Under the pieces are notes generated by a model. It searched no databases. It was given only the letters and a program-made list of their open reading frames with translations, and was not told where the DNA came from. Below are positions 10,991 through 22,590 of a DNA stretch of 64,000 nucleotides, one piece after another. Both the position numbers and the translations under genes were made by a program. Each line of letters begins with the position of its first letter. Within the stretch, counting starts at the first letter, position 1. The stretch lies in NCBI RefSeq assembly GCF_949987515.2, contig NC_082689.1, positions 4,468,001 through 4,532,000 of the forward strand. Direction: 5' to 3'. The DNA is from Delphinus delphis. Taxonomy: Eukaryota; Chordata; Mammalia; Artiodactyla; Delphinidae.

Positions 10991-12234
10991 ATTATTTTAA
11001 ACGTACAGGAAGGCCGGTACATTCTCAGACACACAGTTTGCAGTTTGGAAGAGTTGCCGTAGCCATAGTGCCCTGCGTTTTCCCTCCTGGGTCTGGAGCC
11101 TTTATATTCGCCGCTGTAAGCATCTTTTCAAGTGCTGCCTCCTGATCTGCAGGAGAGACTGGCTGGGGATGGAGGCGGGGGAGGAAGGGCTGCCAGTGCT
11201 GGGGGTGGGGATAAACTGAGGGATAATAACAGGGTAGGCGGACAAAAATTAGACGGGGTGGAATGTGCTCTCAGTCCCCAGGGCGGGGGAGCCAGGACGT
11301 GACATGTCTACAGATCACCAGCAGACGTACATCCTTCCTGGAAGAGGCCTTGGAATGCTTTGTTAATTTTTTGATTAAAAAAATTAAGATATAATTTAAA
11401 TGCGGTAAAGTTCACCCTTTTGTGTACAGTTCTGCAGGTCAAGCTTTGTCATTTTAAGATATGTGGACCTGGAGAGACCTGCAGATTTGTCTCTCGCCCG
11501 CACAGTTTATGCCAATCTAGGGCTCCAGGAGTTTACGCTGGAGGGGGCTCAAGAATTATCTGCAAGTGGAGAGGATGGTGCACTCACCACCCAGGAGAAC
11601 TCCCAGACACGTGCAGAAATTTGCTGAGGATGGGGACGTGTTTGGAGCGAGGCGGAACGACGGAGTTTCCTATCAGCCTGGAAAAGTGTATGTCTCTTTT
11701 GGAAAAGACTTTCAGACCTCTCCCATCCAGCCTCCAATGCTGTCCCCCTGCCAGGACCTCCCGGGCCTGCACCGGCTTCCATCCCTGTTCACTCCTTCTG
11801 AACTTGCGTACCTGTCTACTGCTCCTCCAAGAGGGACCTCGCCAGGCGCTTCCCACGGATGCTCTTCTGGGATCCCGAGGCTTAGAAAGGCTGAGTGCCT
11901 TACTCGGGGTTCATGGCTCGTGAGAGGCCATTCATACTCCAGTCTCTTGATTCCAAAAGCGATGATGCTCCCCCAACGGCAAATGTGTCTCCTTGTTCTG
12001 AGCATTCGAGCAACGGAAGGCTTGTCCTGTGTGTCTTGGGCTCCGTGGTCATTTCATAGGAAAAGGTGGCCGTTGCCCAAGGCCGTGTTGCTCACTAGGT
12101 ACCACCCGGAAACCAGGAGCTCTCCTTGTTCCTGACTCCTTCTCTGTCCCTGCTTCAAAGCCTCTTCCCGCAGAGTGAGGTGATGGTCTGTGTAGGTAAG
12201 AGGGAGAAAGACAGAGGAATCGTGGGATTTGAGA
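10991..12234. other. Unassigned GC-rich intron
   Basis: Contains a short L1-like scrap at 11375-11440 (aattaagatataatttaaat, gtaaagttcaccctttt). The long frames at 11420-12135 have no family resemblance and overlap each other on both strands, so I treat them as chance. Confidence 0.4.
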
Positions 12235-12345
12235 AAACTGGCTGATTCCAGTTATTTTACGGGTGACAAAAGGGACCCAGAGGGGTCAGGTAACTTGGCT
12301 AAAAACTTGGGTCGCTACGGGCAGAACTAAAACCAGGGTGAGCAG
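12235..12345 (-). mobile_element. MIR fragment, antisense
   Basis: gggacccagaggggtcaggt then aacttggctaaaa and agaactaaaaccaggg is the reverse of the MIR core. Confidence 0.55.
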
Positions 12346-13034
12346 AGCAATGAAGCCTGATTATTGTGTAAAACGAGATGGGTTCTCAGGGAAAGGTTCA
12401 GAATTGTTCCGAGGACTTTTAAGGACATCGGAAAGAAACCACTAGAATGTTCACAATAGGTATCTTCCCGGGACTGGGACCACGGCTCTGTTGGTTCTTT
12501 TCCTTCGTATTCCAAATTTTCTACATTGAGCATGAGTTACTTTCAGAAAGAAAAAAGAAATTTCAGGAGGACAGTGGGAAAGGGATGGCCAGAGGAGGTG
12601 ATTAGGGGTCGTTATTTTGAATTCCTTGCGTAATGATATTTTCAGTGAATTCTCAAAAGCAGCTGTGGTCTGTGGAGGAGATGTGAACACATGTGGATTA
12701 CTCCTGTGAGAAGGTGAATAGCTTTTTTTTTCTCTGCCGTTCGCTTTGGTGGAAAATATATTAGGTTGAATGGAAGACATAAGAAGAGGTGGGTGAGAAA
12801 TCAAGGTTATTCACAGAGGCCTTGGGGACAGGTGCACACCTGCGTGAAATCACGTATTTTGCTGTCAGTCGTCACAGTAAATCAGACTAAGAACACCCAG
12901 CAGCTACAGGCTCTCTGGGCTTATCCAGGCACCAAGTCATGATGAAAGACAGGCCCTGAGGCTCTTTTGCAAATGCAGCAGCCAGACTCTCTCTCTATGG
13001 TCCACGGTCATACCCCTGGCTCCCAAGGTCCCCC

Positions 13035-13145
13035 CACCGCCACTGAGCCTCTGTCTTTCCCTCTAGATTGCAAGCCTTTGCGGGGGCAGGGCAGCAATGT
13101 CCTCTTTGGTTTTCTTCAAACCCAGCACAGTGCCTGAGATTCAGC
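13035..13145 (+). mobile_element. L2 LINE 3' end
   Basis: ctagattgcaagcctttgc, gggcagggcagcaatgtcc and cccagcacagtgcctgag are the usual L2 3' words. Confidence 0.65.
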
Positions 13146-13235
13146 AGATGTAACGCGTGTGCTGAGCTGAGCTGCGGTCACGGGCAGAGAAGAGCTGAAG
13201 GTCCAGCGAGATACTGTAATTAACGTTGGGCCAGA

Positions 13236-13370
13236 TCGCAGTGCCTCTCACGCTGCTGCATGCTTCAAAAGCTGCTGGACAGCCCGTCAAAACGGGTTTT
13301 ACCCCCCACCCCCGAAGTTCTGATTCAGTAGACCTTGGGCGGGAACTAAGAGTCTGCATTTCTTTTTCTG
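13236..13370 (-). mobile_element. MER5-type DNA transposon fragment
   Basis: ttctgattcagtagaccttg, gggcgggaactaagagtctg and catttct match the MER5 hAT-type element. Confidence 0.5.
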
Positions 13371-13392
13371 TATAATTACTTCCCATTCTTTT

Positions 13393-13594
13393 TTGTTTGT
13401 TTGCGGTACGTGGGCCTCTCACTGCTGTGGCCCCTCCCGTTGCGGAGCACAGGCTCCGGACGCGCAGGCTCAGCGGCCATGGCTCACGGGCCCAGCCACT
13501 CCGCGGCATGTGGGATCTTCCCAGACCCGGGCACGAACCCGCGTCCCCTGCATCGGCAGGCGGACTCTCAACCACTGCGCCACCAGGGAAGCCC
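13393..13594 (-). mobile_element. CHR-type SINE (cetacean long form)
   Basis: Minus copy flanked by a perfect 15-bp duplication, acttcccattctttt, at 13378-13392 and 13595-13609. Confidence 0.95.
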
Positions 13595-13635
13595 ACTTCC
13601 CATTCTTTTACTGATTTATTATTGTGCGTGTGATA

Positions 13636-14102
13636 AGAACACTTAACATAAGATCTACCCTCCTAGCAAACGTTTAAGTGTGCAGTGCAGTATTGTTAAC
13701 TATAGGCTCTATGCTATACAGTAGATCTCTAGAACTTACCCATCTTGTATAACAGAAAGGTTGCATCATTTGACTAATACCTTCCTGGTTCCCCCTCCCC
13801 CCAGCCCCTGGCAACCACTGTTCTACTCTCTGCTTCTCTGAATTGGACTATTTTAGATTTCTCATATAAGCAACATCATGTAGTATTTGTCCTTCTGTGT
13901 GTGACTCACTTCACTTAGCACAGTGTCCTCAAGATTCATCCATGTTGTCACCTATGGCAGGATCTCCTTCTTTTTATGGCTGGATAATACCCCATCGCAT
14001 GTATGTACCACATTTTCCTTATCCCTATATGTGTTGATGGACTTTTGGGTTGTCTCCATATCTTGGCTCTCGTGAATAACGCTGCAGTGAACAAGGATGT
14101 GT
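13636..14102 (-). mobile_element. L1 LINE 3' part, antisense (left half)
   Basis: Antisense L1: tataggctctatgctatac, cccctggcaaccactgttct, ttcatccatgttgtc and tgaataacgctgcagtgaac. It continues at 14974 after an inserted LTR. Confidence 0.85.
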
Positions 14103-14894
14103 GCAAAGAGAAAAACGTTTCCTCCTGTGTGTGTCTCCTTTACTCACCCACATCCGCGCTGTCTTCTGACACCACGTGGGGGTGTCCACACATCAAGCAA
14201 CTCTCTGCAACATCAGCTACGTGTCCTACAATTCAGTGGAGTTCTGACACTCCCTGGAGAGAGCCTCAGACCCCCCAAGTTAAGGGCTCAGTCCCACAAA
14301 ACTGCTTCCCCCAACATCAGATGTCAGTGTCAAATCCCAGGTTGTCACCTGTGCTGCTGACCAATCGGCTATAAATCGGGGTTCCCACGACTCCCCGCTT
14401 GGGTTCCATAATTTGCCAAAATAGCTTATAGAACGCAGGGAGACACTTACTTACATTTACTTTTTGATTATAAAGGGAAATGGTAAAGGATACAGTTGGA
14501 CATCCAGATAGAAGAGACGCACAGGGCAAGGTGTTGCGGGGAGGGGCACGGAGCTCCCATGCTCCAGGCAGCACCCTCCCAGCTCCGCCACGTGTTCACC
14601 GACCCAGAAGGTCTCTGAACCCCATATACTTCGGGAAATTTTATGGAGGCTTCATCACGTAGGCGTGATCCATCATAAACTCAATTTTCATTCCTCCGCC
14701 CTTCCTGGACAGTAGAGGGTGGGGCTAAATGTCTCAGCTTCTAATCGTGGCTTGTCCCCGCCCCAGGAGCCCACCCAGCATCTCCTCGTTAGAACAGAAC
14801 GCTCTCCGCTCACGGAAATGCCAAGGGATGTAGGAGCTCTGTGCCAGCAGCCGGAGGCAGAGACCAATCGATACCTCTTCTGTTATTTCACAGT
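14103..14894 (-). mobile_element. ERVL-like LTR inserted in L1
   Basis: Read on the minus strand it parallels 57270-59580: atgctgggtgggctcctgg, acgattagaagctgaga, gatgaagcctccata, ccttgccctgtgcgtctctt, gatttatagccgattggtc and aggtgacaacctggg. Near-matching 8-bp flanks ggatgtgt and ggacgtgt (14095-14102, 14895-14902) may be its target duplication. A leucine-tRNA-like primer-site word, tggtgtcagaag, lies at 14174-14163. No viral gene is present. Confidence 0.7.
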
Positions 14895-14910
14895 GGACGT
14901 GTAACTCTTT

Positions 14911-14958
14911 TTTTTTTTTTTTCAAATTTTTGTATTGAGATATATTCGATAGACAGAA
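14911..14958 (-). mobile_element. 48-bp L1 scrap with perfect duplication
   Basis: Poly(T) of about 12 then some 35 bases whose reverse reads like an L1 3' end (tatatctcaatacaaaaatt plus A run). A perfect 15-bp duplication, gacgtgtaactcttt, flanks it at 14896-14910 and 14959-14973. Confidence 0.8.
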
Positions 14959-14973
14959 GACGTGTAACTCTTT

Positions 14974-15640
14974 GCGATCCCAATTTCATTTCCTTTGGAT
15001 ATATACCCAGAAGTGGGATTGCTGGATCACATGGTAACTCTATTTTTAATTTTTTAAGGAACCTCTCATACTGTTTTCCATAATGACTGAACCAATGTAC
15101 ATTCTCACCAACAGTGTTCAAGGGTTCCCTTTTCTCCACATTCTCCTCAACACTTATCTTTCCTCTTCTGATAACAGCCATCCTCACAGATGTGAGGTGA
15201 CATTTCATTGTTATCTCAATGTACATTTCCCTGATGATTAGTGATGTTGAGCATCTTTTCATGTACCTGTTGGCCATTTGTATGTCTTCTTTGAGAAATA
15301 TTTATTCACTTCCTTTGCCCATTTTTAAGCCAGGTTATTTGGGGGTCTTCTGCTATCGAGTTGTAGGAGATCTTTATATATTTTGGATATTAGTCCCTTA
15401 TCACATGAATGCTTTGTGAATCCTTTCTCCCATTCTGTAGGCCGCCTTTTCGTTTTGTTGATGGTTTCCTTTGCTGCACACCAGTTTTTAGTTTGCTGTG
15501 CTTCCACCTGTCTATTTTTGCCTTGGTTACCTGTGTCTTTGGTGTCGAATCTCTAACACGCTCCTGGGAGATGCTCAGAGTCCTGGTCCTGAGATTATAC
15601 TTTGAGTAGGCTTGGGCTAGAGGCACTGCCACCCTCTGCA
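14974..15640 (-). mobile_element. L1 ORF2 fragment, antisense (right half)
   Basis: Continues the L1 at 13636. The minus strand shows [20 protein letters not shown], then [20 protein letters not shown] and [15 protein letters not shown], broken by frameshifts and stops. Confidence 0.88.
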
Positions 15641-16508
15641 CACCTTCCAGGGAGGTGGGAAAGTGTAGGAAATCGCCTTCAGGAGTGTCAGAAAACCACT
15701 GAAAAAATTAAAACCAGTATTATCCTGGGAATGTGAAAGCCCCGAAATCTACTGACTCTCTGCTAAAGTCACTGGAAGCCGCCTCCGTCATAGGTACTTC
15801 ATACATCGCAAGGCAGGACAAACTGTTCTTTGGACATGGAGCCTTTGGGTTTGTTTCAACAGGCTCTTAAATTTTGTGTCGTGTGGTGACATATGTCGAT
15901 ACACGTGTTGCTTCAGACAGAAATGATCATGCCTTTATGTTTCATAAATAGGTGCTGGTCACTCGATAGAACTAAGGTCAGAGGATCTTCAGAATTAACC
16001 TTTATACTCAAAAGCTTCTCTTTTCTGTAATTCACTCTGTTGCTGTTTATGAAAGATTAATTTTGAAAGTAACGCATAGGCAATGAGTTTAAAATGTAAA
16101 CATCTGTAAAGTTTCGTTTCCTAAACTTTCTGGACTCTTGAGTTAGGAAGGGCAGTGACTCACTCCTTTAAATGAGGAAAAGTCTATGGATGAATGATGT
16201 CTGGGCTTTAGAACTATAGGTGCATGAACAGAAATGGACGGCCGTCTATTTAAATGGAAAATTCTCTCCATTCCTTCCTAAAGTGATTTGTTCTTGCTTG
16301 GGTATGAATTTGTCTATACAGATAAATATTTCAGACAAAAGGTGAAAATAAAGCATATGTAACATTTTCTCAACAAAAGAGTAACCAAAGTCTAAATAAT
16401 CAATGACGTCATCTGTAGTATATTGTTCCTTTTAATAAAATAAAGTGAGCGCAGTGCAGGGAGGTTCCTGTAGGATTCAAGCATGAGCAACGATAATACT
16501 TTGGAATC
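15641..16508. other. Unassigned intron sequence
   Basis: No gene or recognised repeat. Confidence 0.45.
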
Positions 16509-16523
16509 AAGAAGGAAGCTTCT

Positions 16524-16732
16524 GGGCTTCCCTGGTGGCGCAGTGGTTGGGAGTCCGCCTGCCGATGCAGGGGACGCGGGTTCGTGTCCCGGTCCAGAAA
16601 GATCCCACGTGCCGCGGAGCGGCTGGGCCCGTGAGCCATGGCCGCTGAGCCTGCGCGTCCGGAGCCTGTGCTCCGCAGTGGGAGAGACCACAGCAGTGAG
16701 AGGCCCGCGTACCACAAAAAAAAAAAAAGAAA
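16524..16732 (+). mobile_element. CHR-type SINE (cetacean long form)
   Basis: Perfect 15-bp duplication aagaaggaagcttct at 16509-16523 and 16733-16747. Confidence 0.95.
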
Positions 16733-16747
16733 AAGAAGGAAGCTTCT

Positions 16748-17524
16748 TTCTGGAGTAGCAACTGCTAATCATAGCCCACTAATAAGTAGAACCATCAATG
16801 AATAAATCAGATTTTGTAATGTGCCACTGAGAAATCGCCTTGCTTTGCACACGCCTTTTTCCACCTCTGCTTTGAGAGATGGCAAACCCCTCAGTTTCCC
16901 AACGAAGGCCATGGTAATTAAGTCCATGTGTAGCCAATTGCCTTTATTGAGTGTAAGTGAATTTATAGGCAGCAAGTGACACTTTTGGAGGCTTCTGTGC
17001 GGTGGCACAAGCTGCTTTCTTTAGAACGCAGGAGAAATTTATGAGCCTGCTGACATTAAGGGAGGTAGTTGGATGACTTGGGGGGGACTGGCCGGAAACC
17101 CCTCCATCCATATATTTTTCATACTTGGTGAAACACAGATAAATCTCTGCCCTGGGCATCTGAAACGGTGGGACCGTTGACGCTCAGTGTCAGAGCTCAG
17201 GGGAAAAATTTATCATTTTAGTAGTTCTGCTTTCTAAATCACTGCAGACTCTAGAGCTGGTCCTTTTCACGTTTGTGAAAGAATTCTTGACAATATGCAT
17301 AAATTTTTAATCAGCTCTAACTTTACCAGATGTTCTGTGCCTCACGTTTGCTAACTGAAACATAGAAGGCATGGGTGTTTTTCTCCTCAGGCTCCCTTGA
17401 ATAAAAGAATATAAAGGCAGGTAGGTCTGTTGAAGGTGATTTTTATAAGAAAGTAACATTGATCATTGAATATTCTGTAAGAAATTAACATTGCCCTTCC
17501 CCCATTAACACTGTCATATATGAA
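16748..17524. other. Unassigned intron sequence
   Basis: No gene or recognised repeat. Confidence 0.45.
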
Positions 17525-17705
17525 TTATAGCTTCTAGAGCTGAAAGGAACTTTAGAAATTGTCTGATAGACACACATTACTTACTTTTTAATAACGAATG
17601 AATAAACCTAGTTCAACAGCATCATTTGGAGGAGAGGGAAACCTACCAGCCTCCCACAGTGATGGAGCGATTTGCTCAAATCACACCTCTGATTAGTGGG
17701 AGCAG
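17525..17705 (-). mobile_element. MIR-like fragment
   Basis: gagctgaaaggaactttaga, then gatggagcgatttgctcaaa and tcacacctctgattagtggg resemble the antisense MIR core and its usual flank. Confidence 0.4.
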
Positions 17706-17739
17706 CCCACTTTATTTTTATTTTTATTTTTTTATTTTT

Positions 17740-17935
17740 TTGATGTGGACCATTTTTAAAGTCTTTATTGAATTTGTTACAGTATTGCTTCTGTTTCATG
17801 TTTTGGGGGTTTTTTGTGTTTTTTTTTTTCTTGGCCGCGAGGCATGTGGGATCCTAGCTCCTGACCAGGGACCAAAGCCACACACCCTGCATTGGAAGGC
17901 AGAGACTTAACCACTGGACCACCAGGGAAGTTCCT
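17740..17935 (-). mobile_element. CHR-type SINE, older form
   Basis: Minus copy: ttggccgcgaggcatgtggg, accctgcattggaaggcag, and the end actggaccaccagggaag. The left part carries a T-rich head (ttattgaatttgttacagta). Confidence 0.8.
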
Positions 17936-18069
17936 ACAGCTTTATTATTGGAACCTAAACCACCCGTGTGCCTTCCTTGGCCGTCAGCGCAGCTCTGCCT
18001 GTGTAAAGTGCCCGGCCGGGGAGCGGAGCCTGCAGGTTCTCGACTTGCTCCAAGCTTGGTTCTGCTGGG

Positions 18070-18205
18070 GCAGCCGGTGAAACTTGCTAAGCTTCAGTTT
18101 TCTCATCTGAAAAACGTTGATGGCAAAAATACCACCCACCTCACAGGGCTGTTGGGAGGATTAAAGGAGACCATGATCTCAAGTTCTGAGCGCACAGTGC
18201 TTAAA
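18070..18205 (+). mobile_element. MIR SINE fragment
   Basis: gcttcagttttctcatctga, acctcacagggctgttgg and gaggattaaaggaga are MIR 3' words. Confidence 0.75.
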
Positions 18206-18286
18206 AAGGAATATGTTACCATGGAAGATTCTTTGCAAATCATTTCAGCGCGGTCACTAGATCAGGTTATCCAGAAGTAACATTGC

Positions 18287-18499
18287 TTTTTTTGTTGTTT
18301 GTTTTTTGCGGCACGCGGGCCTCTCCCTGTTGTGGCCTCTCCCGTTGCGGAGCGCAGGCTCCGGACGCGCAGGCTCAGCGGCCATGGCTCAGGGGCCCAG
18401 CCGCTCCGCGGCACGTGGGACCTTCCCGGACCGGGGCACGAACCCGTGCCCCCTGCATCGGCAGGCGGACTCTCAACCACTGCGCCACCAGGGAAGCCC
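18287..18499 (-). mobile_element. CHR-type SINE (cetacean long form)
   Basis: Minus copy with GC-rich body and end ccaccagggaagccc. No clear target duplication is visible. Confidence 0.93.
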
Positions 18500-19384
18500 T
18501 ACTGCATTTTAAATAAAGATACAGGGTCATCTCCTTCAAGCCATTCAGTTTATAGGAGAGAGCCAGCAGCCAATGTAGAGCGGAATCTGCCCAGTGGGGT
18601 CCTAGGACCTCGGCCTTTCCAGCTGGACAGGCCACTTGACCTGAAGGAGCCGCTGCCGCTCGTGAAATCATCAACTTTGCCCAGCAAATCCCATCTTGAG
18701 GCTGATTTTGGTCACGTGATATAAATGACAGTCCAGTAACCTGAAAAGAGAGGAGAGAAATCCTCGGACACAAAATATACCCAAATGTGTTGCTGGTCCT
18801 CCTCTTAACAGCCAGAGGTCCAGGGCCTAGACCTTGCCTCCCTCTGTTCCCTGTCCCTCCTGGTGTCCATGGTAACCTCACCCAGGCTCACAGTGTTCCA
18901 CTCCATCCCTGTTTGGTTGACTCCCACATGCGAGTCCCCAGCCCGGAGCGCTCGCTCTCCTAAACTCTAGATGTGGGGATCCCACTGCCTACTCAGTATC
19001 CCCACAGAGATGCACCTGGTGGGGGGGGGGGGGCGGCATCTCAGGCTCCACACATCCAGAAGTGCACTGGCATCTTATCCTCCCAAAGCTTCCCCACACA
19101 GCCTCCCACCCCAGCAGATGTGAACCCACCCGTCCAGTCTCTTACCGTCACCCCGACTCTTCATCTTCTCTCAGCCCAGCCTGCAGTCGGCCAGAAAATC
19201 CCATTGGCTCTACCTTCCAAATATGCCCCAGGCCCACCGACCTCTCAGGCCTCTGACTTCACCACCACCTGGGGTCTGAGCTGCATCAACCCCAGCCTGA
19301 TGAACCCACCTCCGCGCAACCACCCGGGCTCCCTGAAATCTGTTTTCAGGATGAGGACAGTGTATTCACCACCTATAGCTGCAT
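18500..19384. other. Unassigned intron with 13-G run
   Basis: A run of 13 G at 19021-19033 is the only notable feature. No gene is seen. Confidence 0.5.
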
Positions 19385-19815
19385 ACATAACAGTTATCAC
19401 TCAGACTTGCAAACTTAGTGACTGAAAAACCACACCCACTGCAGCTCCCACGGTCTCTGTGGGTCAGGAGTCTGGGCTTAGCTGCATCCTCTGCTCAGGG
19501 TCTCACAAGGCTGTGGTCAAGGTCTCACCTGTTTCCATGCTCTCCTGGCTGTGGGCCTCGGTTCTTTGCGGTTGGCTGGAGGCCGCCCCCGGCCCCCTGC
19601 CAGGTGGGCCTCTCACCATGGTAGCTTGCTTCACCAAAGCCAGCAAGAGAGAGTCTGGGAGAGAGGTGGGAATTACGGCCGTGGAGAGCCATCGGGGAAG
19701 TGATATCCTGTCCTCATGCTTCCTGTGTTCTGCTGGCTACAAGCCAGTCCTGGGTCCCAGCCCCACTCAAAAGGAAGGAGAGACACAAAGGTGTGGACAC
19801 CAAGACACAGAGAAC
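19385..19815 (-). mobile_element. LTR (probably ERVL-MaLR), antisense
   Basis: Matches a known LTR pattern in reverse: ctgtgggtcaggagtctggg, ctgctcagggtctcacaagg, ttggctggaggccgcc, agcttgcttcaccaaagcc, cagcaagagagagtctggg. The family name is uncertain. The overlapping frames here are shadows of the LTR. Confidence 0.65.
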
Positions 19816-20329
19816 TCAGGAGATGCCTCAGAGTCTGTGGACACAGAGAGGAAGACTCATCCTTCAGAAACCTAAGGCAGGTCTTGACCCTGCCTTAAAA
19901 AGTGGCTCCCTTTCCTCTCCAGAAAGGCAAGTTCGGGCTCGGTGTCCTGCGGCCACTGACAATCCTGGCTTTTCTTGGGGCAGCCCAGGGCACCTCCTTC
20001 TTGGAGGATCGCCGTGACCAGGCCCCAGGAGCCGCCTCCACAGGGATTCTAGTGCCTGGGAGATATGCTTCCACAGTTTCTGCTCCCAAAACTGTCCCCA
20101 GTGCATGTTTTGTTGTTTCCTCTGATGAAATCTGGGAGAAGGGAAATTAGAGGCTTCCACTTATGTTGCTGAATCCTCATTCTGCAGGATAGAAAATTAT
20201 GTGTCATGATTATTTTTCTTGATTCATTTACAACTTGTTTGTGTTTTGATTTTTCTGACTCACGTGTTCTTTCAGTTAGGACTTCTAGGTTTCCAAGTCA
20301 TTCAGAGTTAGACACACGTGTTTATTCCT

Positions 20330-21420
20330 AGGAATAAAAATGGTTCAGTGGTAGGAGAATGCAAGACTACGTGCATCAGGAAAAACAATATTATCATTCC
20401 AGGTCATGCAAAAAAAATATTTGATGAAATGGAACGCCCACTTCTTATTGTAAAAATTTAAAGACAAGGGTTAATTCTTAGCACAATAAAATGTAAACTG
20501 AATAAAACAAGGATGTTTTTAATCTTCTGTTTACTGCTTTTTCCCTGTGCCTAGTCCGGTGTCTGGCACGTAGTTCTAAATGAGTGAACGAATGAATGAA
20601 ACATCAAGTATTCTTTAAAACAAAAGAGAGCTATACACTTAATGAGGAAACACTGTAGGTCGTCCCACAAAAGGAAGGGAAACTATCGATGACTTTGTCC
20701 CCTAATAATTAGTGCCATGCTATAGATTATTATCAATATAATGACATCAAGAGGAAACAATATTTTTTTAAATGTAGCAAAATGTATTTTTTAAAAATCA
20801 ACCACAGACTAAGTATGAAAGAGAAGTATATGAAAGTTCAAGCAGTCTATAAATGTTAAAAGGAAGAAATTTTAAAAGACTTGAATAAGTGGTGAGACGT
20901 GCCATGTTTCTGGTTAAACAGAAAGATGACACGATTGCTCTGGGTAATTTATAGAAAGGACACAATTTCAATTAAAGTCCCAACAGGATTATTTATTGAA
21001 CTTGAAAACGTAATTATTAAAGTCATTAGGATTAGAATAAGAAAATAAGAACCATAAGGAAGAACAGATGACACTTTATTTTCAAGAATATTATAAAGAA
21101 AAATAAGGTATTGATATAAATGCATTACACTAATATAAAAGCACGAGCATAACTCAGGGAAACAAAGTAGAGAGCCCGGGAACTGACAAACATAAATGGA
21201 AATAAATAGCATATGATAAATTAAGTTTAAAAAGTAATAAGAATGGAAAAAATATACTTGCAGTAACTAGATTGCCTTAATTGCTAAAGCCAACAAGCAG
21301 TAGAAAGCTGAATGGAGAACTTAACTTCCCTAGAGAAAGGTCACAGTTTTCTAACTACGGAAACAAAAATGTTTTCCGCTGGCTGTAAAAATTACAAGGT
21401 CTTTATAATAATCAAACCCT
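20330..21420 (+). mobile_element. Old L1 ORF2 fragments
   Basis: gcaaaaaaaatatttgatga and cccacttcttattgtaaaaa at 20400-20460, and caatttcaattaaagtccca at 20965, match ORF2 DNA of old L1s. An L2-like tail (tctggcacgtagttctaaat, gaacgaatgaatgaaa) interrupts at 20540-20600. Confidence 0.65.
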
Positions 21421-22153
21421 AAAATAAGACAAAAAAGGGAGTCAAACAAAAATAAAATTTATTTTTTATTGTACATTATTTTACCTTACCATTTTATTTA
21501 ATTACAAACATGATTTCTATTTGTCATAGCAAGGAAAGCAATACTGAAGTATGTACAGAAAAAAATGAATGGGCTCCTCCCTCCAGGCCACATCTCTGAG
21601 CTAATCCAGGTGGACAGTGTAGGCGTTCCTCCTGCACCTGCAAACATAAACACAGGCAGACAAGGCTCTCCTGTCCCCTTTTCTTTTGATAACCCAGGTC
21701 GCTCCCCAGCCCAGTCTTTCCCCTTAATATTCTATCTTTAACATCCCCTCTGTCCACATAGAGCAGACTAGTCTTTATGAGAATTGAATTTATTCATCCA
21801 CCTAAGTATTTATTAAGTGCTGGTGGTGAAAAGGTAAAGAGGAACAGGTGAAGTCTAGTCCTGATGCTGGATTCCACAGTGGGGCTTTACCATAATTACA
21901 TAAGCATTCCCCATTGGGTGATTATTTGCAGTTTCTTATTACAGTTTTTTTTTTACAGCTTTTGCTAGTACAAATTGTGCATCACAACATATCTCTGCTT
22001 TTACTTCAGTAAGGATTCCCAATAGTGGAATTGTTGGGTTAAAAGTTGTGTACATGTGAAAGGTGTATAACACAAACTTGATAGCTAAAGAATTAAGGAA
22101 TCCATTGTCTAAGGGTTTATGCAAAGCCAGTAAGTGACTGTGATTAGTAGAGA
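21421..22153. other. Unassigned AT-rich intron
   Basis: No gene. 21890-22080 resembles an old unclassified interspersed repeat. Confidence 0.4.
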
Positions 22154-22167
22154 CATCCTGGGCTTCT

Positions 22168-22373
22168 TTTTTTTTTTTTTTGCGGTACGCGGGCCTCTCA
22201 CTGTTGTGGCCTCTCCCGTTGCGGAGCACAGGCTCCGGACGCGCAGGCTCAGCGGCCATGGCTCACGGGCCCAGCCGCTCCGCGGCACGTAGGATCTTCC
22301 CGGACCGGGGCCTGAACCTGTGTCCCCTACATCGGCAGGCGGACTCTCAACCACTGCGCCACCAGGGAAGCCC
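22168..22373 (-). mobile_element. CHR-type SINE (cetacean long form)
   Basis: Minus copy. A 14-bp duplication with one mismatch (catcctgggcttct / catcgtgggcttct) flanks it at 22154-22167 and 22374-22387. Confidence 0.93.
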
Positions 22374-22424
22374 CATCGTGGGCTTCTAGGCAGAATCCCA
22401 AGGTTAGAATTGAGGCACTTCTGT

Positions 22425-22590
22425 AAGGAACCGTTTGCCTTTGGAAAAGTTCCTTAAACTCTCGGATTTTCCAACTTCCTCCTTTGCAAAATGGACAAAA
22501 GTGCTTATCTCACAGAATTTCTGTAAGGATGAAATGAGAAACAATTTGTGAAAGGCGTGTGTGAAAATGCTTTGTAAACCTGCATGCAAC
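22425..22590 (+). mobile_element. MIR SINE
   Basis: aaagttccttaaactctcgg, cctttgcaaaatggacaaaa and ttctgtaaggatgaaatgag are MIR words. Confidence 0.7.

Noticed and set aside
11566..12135. 189-codon frame on the + strand
   Set aside because: No family resemblance and competing frames on both strands.
19418..19875. Overlapping frames of 138 and 105 codons
   Set aside because: They fall within an antisense LTR.
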